DNA of 32,432 nt, from the NCBI GenBank assembly GCA_028290705.1, contig JAQGJH010000083.1, positions 1 to 32,432 on the forward strand, written 5' to 3'. The position numbers were made by a program, and so were the translations under genes. The DNA is from Hyphomicrobiales bacterium. GTDB taxonomy: Bacteria > Pseudomonadota > Alphaproteobacteria > Rhizobiales > Beijerinckiaceae. Numbering within the stretch: position 1 is the first letter of the stretch; the number at the start of each line of letters is the position of its first letter. The notes under the pieces were generated by a model. That model saw nothing but the letters and a program-made list of their open reading frames with translations. It had not been told where the DNA came from and ran no database searches. Of this stretch, positions 30,401-32,432 are shown in pieces.

Positions 30401-32432
30401 TCAGGTGATCGGTGAGCTGATCGAGACCCGAGATCAGGCCGATGTTCTTCTCGAGGAGCGCGTTCGAATAGGAGTCGAGCGGCGCATCGGGATCGACTTG
30501 CGTGGCATTGCCGTTGGCATCGTAGGCGCCGATGACGAACTCGCGGCCGATCAGTCGATCGTCCTTGTCCCAGCCAGAAAGGCCTTCGACGAGATCGAAG
30601 CGATCACGCAGGATGTTGTCCTGCTGGTTGGTGAAAATCGAAACGTTCATGTCGGAGTTGGCGGCCTGGTCATTGCCCTTGTGGATGGCCCAATCGAAGC
30701 CCGCCATGCCGTTGTTGCGCTGGATGCCGGGGCCCTGGACCATGATGTCGTCGCCCGACTCGGCGTCGTAATCATTGTCGTTGCCGCGGCCGTTCAACAC
30801 GTCGTGCCCGATGATCGTCGAGTTGAAGAACAACTCGGAATTCTCGCCCGCGAGAGTGTCGAAGCTGTCACCGCCTTCGATCCAGTCGTCGCCCTCGTTA
30901 CCGGCAAGGAAGCTCAGGCCGCTCGGCCCCTGGATGAAATCGTCGCCGCGACCTCCCGAAACGGTCTTGTCCTCGGACCCGCCATAGATGAAGTCCTTAC
31001 CGGCGCCGCCGAAGATGAGATCAAGGCCGTTGCCGCCGTTGATGACGTCGTTACCATCATCGCCGTGGATCACGTCCGCGGCGCCGACATCCGTGCCAGA
31101 ATCCGTGATGATGTCGTCGCCGGCGCCGCCATGCAGATGATCGACACCGAAGCCGCCTTCGAGGCGGTCATTGCCCGCAACGCCCCAGATCGTATCGTCG
31201 CCCTCTCCCGCGATGAGGATGTCGTTCTCACTGGTGCCACCCAGCACGACGTGGTCGCCGCCCGTGTAGCGCAGCACGTCCGTGTCGCCGTCATTGTCGA
31301 GATCCTGCCGGATGACCAGCGGATTGATGGCTGCAAGCACCGGGTTCGATCCGAGAGGATCGGCCTTTCCGTCCGGGCCGAGGCCGGTGTATTGGCGCGT
31401 CTGATCCATCTCGAGAATGTAGGCGGCGGTCTGGAAGGCCGCGCCATTGATGTGGACGCCGGATTCGCCGATGTCCGTGTTGCGCTCGAGGAGCTGCGCG
31501 AACGAATCCGCCTCCAGTTCGTTCAGCAGGTTCAGGCCCTGGGTGCGGCTGAGATAGTAGAGCCGGTCGCCGTCCTGCAGTCGCTCCATCTGGACTTCGA
31601 AGACGAAATTGAAGGTCGAGCCGAGCATGCCGCCGAAGGGCATCTTCTTCTCGGCCAGGCCGCCAATCCAGAAATCGACGGTGTTCAGCCCGGATTCGAG
31701 GTCGGACCAGCTGCCGGAGCTGTTCAGGAACTCGATGCGGTCCCCGGGTTCGCCATTGCCGCCCAGCACCAGCAGCGTCGCCGCCGCCCGCTTGCCGGCG
31801 AGGGTGGTCTCGTCGGTGATCGACTCGTGCTTCCCATAGGCCGCGATGAAGTTGATGATCGAGGCCGGGTTCTTCAGGTTCAGCGCGAAATCCACCCAGC
31901 TGTCATAGGGCTTCAGCTGGGTATCCGACGTCGCCGCGAAGAAGGTCTCGCGCGCCGCGTTGAGCGACGGCATGCCGACGTCCCGGCCGCGGGCGAGGTT
32001 GATGGTGGCGAGGTCGAGCGGCAGGCCGAGCAGGTTGTCGCGCAGCGCCCCGGTGACGAACTCGTCGATCTCGTTGCCCGTCTGGCGGGTCATGCCGCGG
32101 ATGATCGCGCCGGCCGCCGCATCGGCGGTGCCCCCGGCGGCGAAGGCCAGCGGGTTCAGGAAGGCCTCGATCAGCCCGATGTCCTGGTTGACCGGCACGC
32201 CGTCCACCATGGAGATCCGGGCGACGTCCTCGGTGAGCATCGAGTGGCCGAAGCGGTAGACGACATGGGCGAATTCCGCCGTGATGGCGGGGTCGATGTC
32301 GACCGAGGGCTCGAAGACGAAGACATCGATGTCCGGCTGGATCTTGCGGGCGAATTCCTCGAAGACGAGGTGCTGGTACTCCATCTCGGTGACGAAGCGT
32401 CCCGCCTGGAACAGCCGCTCGCCGTCCCAGAC
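27441..32432 (-). CDS. Secreted animal-type haem peroxidase with RTX repeats, MopA-like (5' end missing)
   Basis: The frame is open to the right edge, giving about 1,663 residues and lacking the N terminus. Numbering from the Met at 32384, residues 1-345 are the C-terminal part of an animal-haem-peroxidase domain. The proximal haem His47 is in VVYRFGHSML, and the family motif NLARGRDVGMPSLNAAR is at 129-145. RTX repeats follow at about 375-530 and 680-705. Then come an Ig-like domain at about 850-950, RTX repeats at 961-1120, an acidic linker at 1298-1345, RTX repeats at 1357-1485, and a serralysin-like C-terminal domain ending HHTLTDANFIR, the probable type I signal. This architecture matches Mn(II)-oxidising MopA-type peroxidases of marine alphaproteobacteria (family knowledge). 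The distal His and Arg are off-window. The exporter genes follow. Confidence 0.9.
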   Translation of the reverse strand, partial: VWDGERLFQAGRFVTEMEYQHLVFEEFARKIQPDIDVFVFEPSVDIDPAITAEFAHVVYRFGHSMLTEDVARISMVDGVPVNQDIGLIEAFLNPLAFAAGGTADAAAGAIIRGMTRQTGNEIDEFVTGALRDNLLGLPLDLATINLARGRDVGMPSLNAARETFFAATSDTQLKPYDSWVDFALNLKNPASIINFIAAYGKHESITDETTLAGKRAAATLLVLGGNGEPGDRIEFLNSSGSWSDLESGLNTVDFWIGGLAEKKMPFGGMLGSTFNFVFEVQMERLQDGDRLYYLSRTQGLNLLNELEADSFAQLLERNTDIGESGVHINGAAFQTAAYILEMDQTRQYTGLGPDGKADPLGSNPVLAAINPLVIRQDLDNDGDTDVLRYTGGDHVVLGGTSENDILIAGEGDDTIWGVAGNDRLEGGFGVDHLHGGAGDDIITDSGTDVGAADVIHGDDGNDVINGGNGLDLIFGGAGKDFIYGGSEDKTVSGGRGDDFIQGPSGLSFLAGNEGDDWIEGGDSFDTLAGENSELFFNSTIIGHDVLNGRGNDNDYDAESGDDIMVQGPGIQRNNGMAGFDWAIHKGNDQAANSDMNVSIFTNQQDNILRDRFDLVEGLSGWDKDDRLIGREFVIGAYDANGNATQVDPDAPLDSYSNALLEKNIGLISGLDQLTDHLTRTQVTVAGKTETIVMDTSDGSDIIMGGGGSDTIEGMAGNDILDGDRWLNVRISLRTTDGIEIGSADGMSEPIHDAGGDVLYGGRTLAELMFDGTFNPSQLHIVREILDGGRDGDVDTAVFWDLKDNYAFTANQDGSIMVEHVTVSDGPVDPTSGRARESDGTDRLFNIEKLRFSDGVVDVSTLFNAAPVGLPVISDQTPTEGQTLTVDTSGISDANGLGTFAYQWQVSEDGGATWTNLLINATGPSFTPNDGVLGLGSQVGDVLRVRVTFTDGAGNVETLFSVPTGVVGDNWNAIPLVSNTFNGTAGDDIANGTSGVFGFGANDTLNGNAGNDILNGQGGADTLNGGAGDDRLDGGAGADTAVYGSAVGNFAFTATPGQIVVTDVNGVDGTDTISNVETLNFNGQSFGVTAGTNAANALNGGNGSQIIFGLDGNDTITQGSTAGGRDIVDGGAGVDTYQLNGATGAENFVIYSRAAALSAFTGLALALNTEIVIARNGAVIAELDNIEEIRVNTLGVTTPGGAAGGANGGDSIAVVGDFTGTSLNFSTITIDGAATDDTVDITSLASAHRIVFRSNGGNDTIIGTLRPQDVIELPAGSNLAAVETLDNGNGTKTVRTGAYSITFAAAGLPEIAVAQADDEDEEEAEDADDDNPGQGSGFTPDDDDLPEQEEEQDDEQDVEEAPPVTDVDPTPPSSGLIVGTAQADVLTGQATNDDIIAFAGDDVIVAGGGADTISAGDGADFVKAGEGRDIVFGGAGDDHLFGEGGADMIYGEAGADRIFAGAGDDLVDAGAGNDIVAGEAGNDMFVASVGDGDDSYDGGEGVDTLDMSALTASVQVDLGTGSRGSASSAQSGTDQLTSIENVITGSGADIITASLAANILDGGDGADTFRFETYAAANGDRILGFEPGDKIDLSGIDANLGVAGDQAFTLGASLSGAGQLTITYETTAAGQITVVQGNVDTQADAEFRLELEGHHTLTDANFIR
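27930..28316 (-). repeat. C-terminal RTX repeat block of the peroxidase
   Basis: Consecutive glycine- and aspartate-rich nonapeptides (GGADTISAGDGADFVKAGEG, GGAGDDHLFGEGGADMIYGE, AGAGDDLVDAGAGNDIVAGE) precede the serralysin-like tail. They are expected to fold on Ca2+ binding after export and to pull the long protein through the channel. Confidence 0.85.
28350..28493 (-). repeat. Acidic low-complexity linker in the peroxidase
   Basis: Codons for Asp, Glu and Gln recur as near-simple GAN repeats, encoding DDEDEEEAEDADDD and later DDDDLPEQEEEQDDEQD. The segment separates two RTX-bearing halves and is probably a flexible, cation-binding spacer. Simple repeats of this kind can vary in length between strains. 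Confidence 0.7.
29025..29504 (-). repeat. Middle RTX repeat block of the peroxidase
   Basis: Nonapeptides such as FNGTAGDDIANGTSG, NAGNDILNGQGGADTLNGG and AGDDRLDGGAGAD alternate with short non-repeat beta segments (FAFTATPGQIVVTDVNG). This layout is common in large secreted RTX adhesins and enzymes. Confidence 0.8.
30795..31262 (-). repeat. First RTX repeat block, directly after the peroxidase domain
   Basis: Units such as GGTSENDILIAGEGDDTIWG, AGNDRLEGGFGVDHLHGG, GNDVINGGNGLDLIFGG and AGKDFIYGGS follow the haem domain without a long linker. The run is interrupted by less regular segments (NSTIIGHDVLNGRGND). Confidence 0.82.

Noticed and set aside
24200-31262. Short-period DNA repeats that might suggest a CRISPR or satellite array
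   Set aside because: The periodicity is in frame with RTX nonapeptide coding and the units are diverged; there are no identical repeats with unique spacers.

Overview
The window is GC-rich, densely coded bacterial chromosome. The gene content suggests an alphaproteobacterium, probably Hyphomicrobiales (Rhizobiales): several Bug/TctC-type solute receptors, FadR/FCD-type GntR regulators, MmgE/PrpD proteins, a PrsD/PrsE-like type I secretion pair and a secreted animal-type haem peroxidase carrying RTX repeats. This placement is inferred from gene families, because no rRNA or other marker gene is present. I saw no tRNA, rRNA, CRISPR array, insertion sequence, integrase or phage gene.

Region 1 (1-8757) is a catabolic island for an unidentified organic acid. 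A ThDP-dependent enzyme (minus strand, cut by the left edge) diverges from a plus-strand series: Bug-type receptor, FAH-family hydrolase, MmgE/PrpD protein, GntR regulator, second MmgE/PrpD protein, SDR-family protein lacking its catalytic Ser and Tyr, and a second Bug-type receptor. Region 2 (8726-12489) holds housekeeping and small genes: exonuclease III, a tiny membrane protein, a methyltransferase, a four-helix membrane protein, a hypothetical protein, a winged-helix protein and a 74-residue protein.

Region 3 (12671-16269, minus strand) reads GntR regulator, glutathione S-transferase, YqcI/YcgG-type haem N-oxygenase-like protein, DUF1989 (urea-carboxylase-associated) protein and isochorismatase-type cysteine hydrolase. 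It looks like a small nitrogen-compound pathway. Region 4 (16459-22128, plus) diverges from it: LeuC-like and LeuD-like hydro-lyase subunits, a PrpB-like lyase, a third Bug-type receptor, a crotonase, and an alpha/beta hydrolase whose nucleophile is Ala. LeuCD plus a PrpB-type lyase resembles the dimethylmaleate hydratase / 2,3-dimethylmalate lyase pair. Regions 1 and 4 share receptor paralogues and an 11-base motif (AACTGTCGACA) near their promoters, so they may be co-regulated halves of one degradation system.

Region 5 (22285-32432, minus) is a type I secretion operon. It begins with a very large haem peroxidase/RTX protein (5' end off the right edge) resembling Mn(II)-oxidising MopA-type peroxidases. 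An ABC exporter, a second RTX protein with an N-terminal membrane helix and an extremely acidic tail, and an HlyD-type adaptor follow. No TolC-like gene is visible. The most interesting parts are this peroxidase operon, the LeuCD/lyase cluster and the YcgG/DUF1989 cluster.
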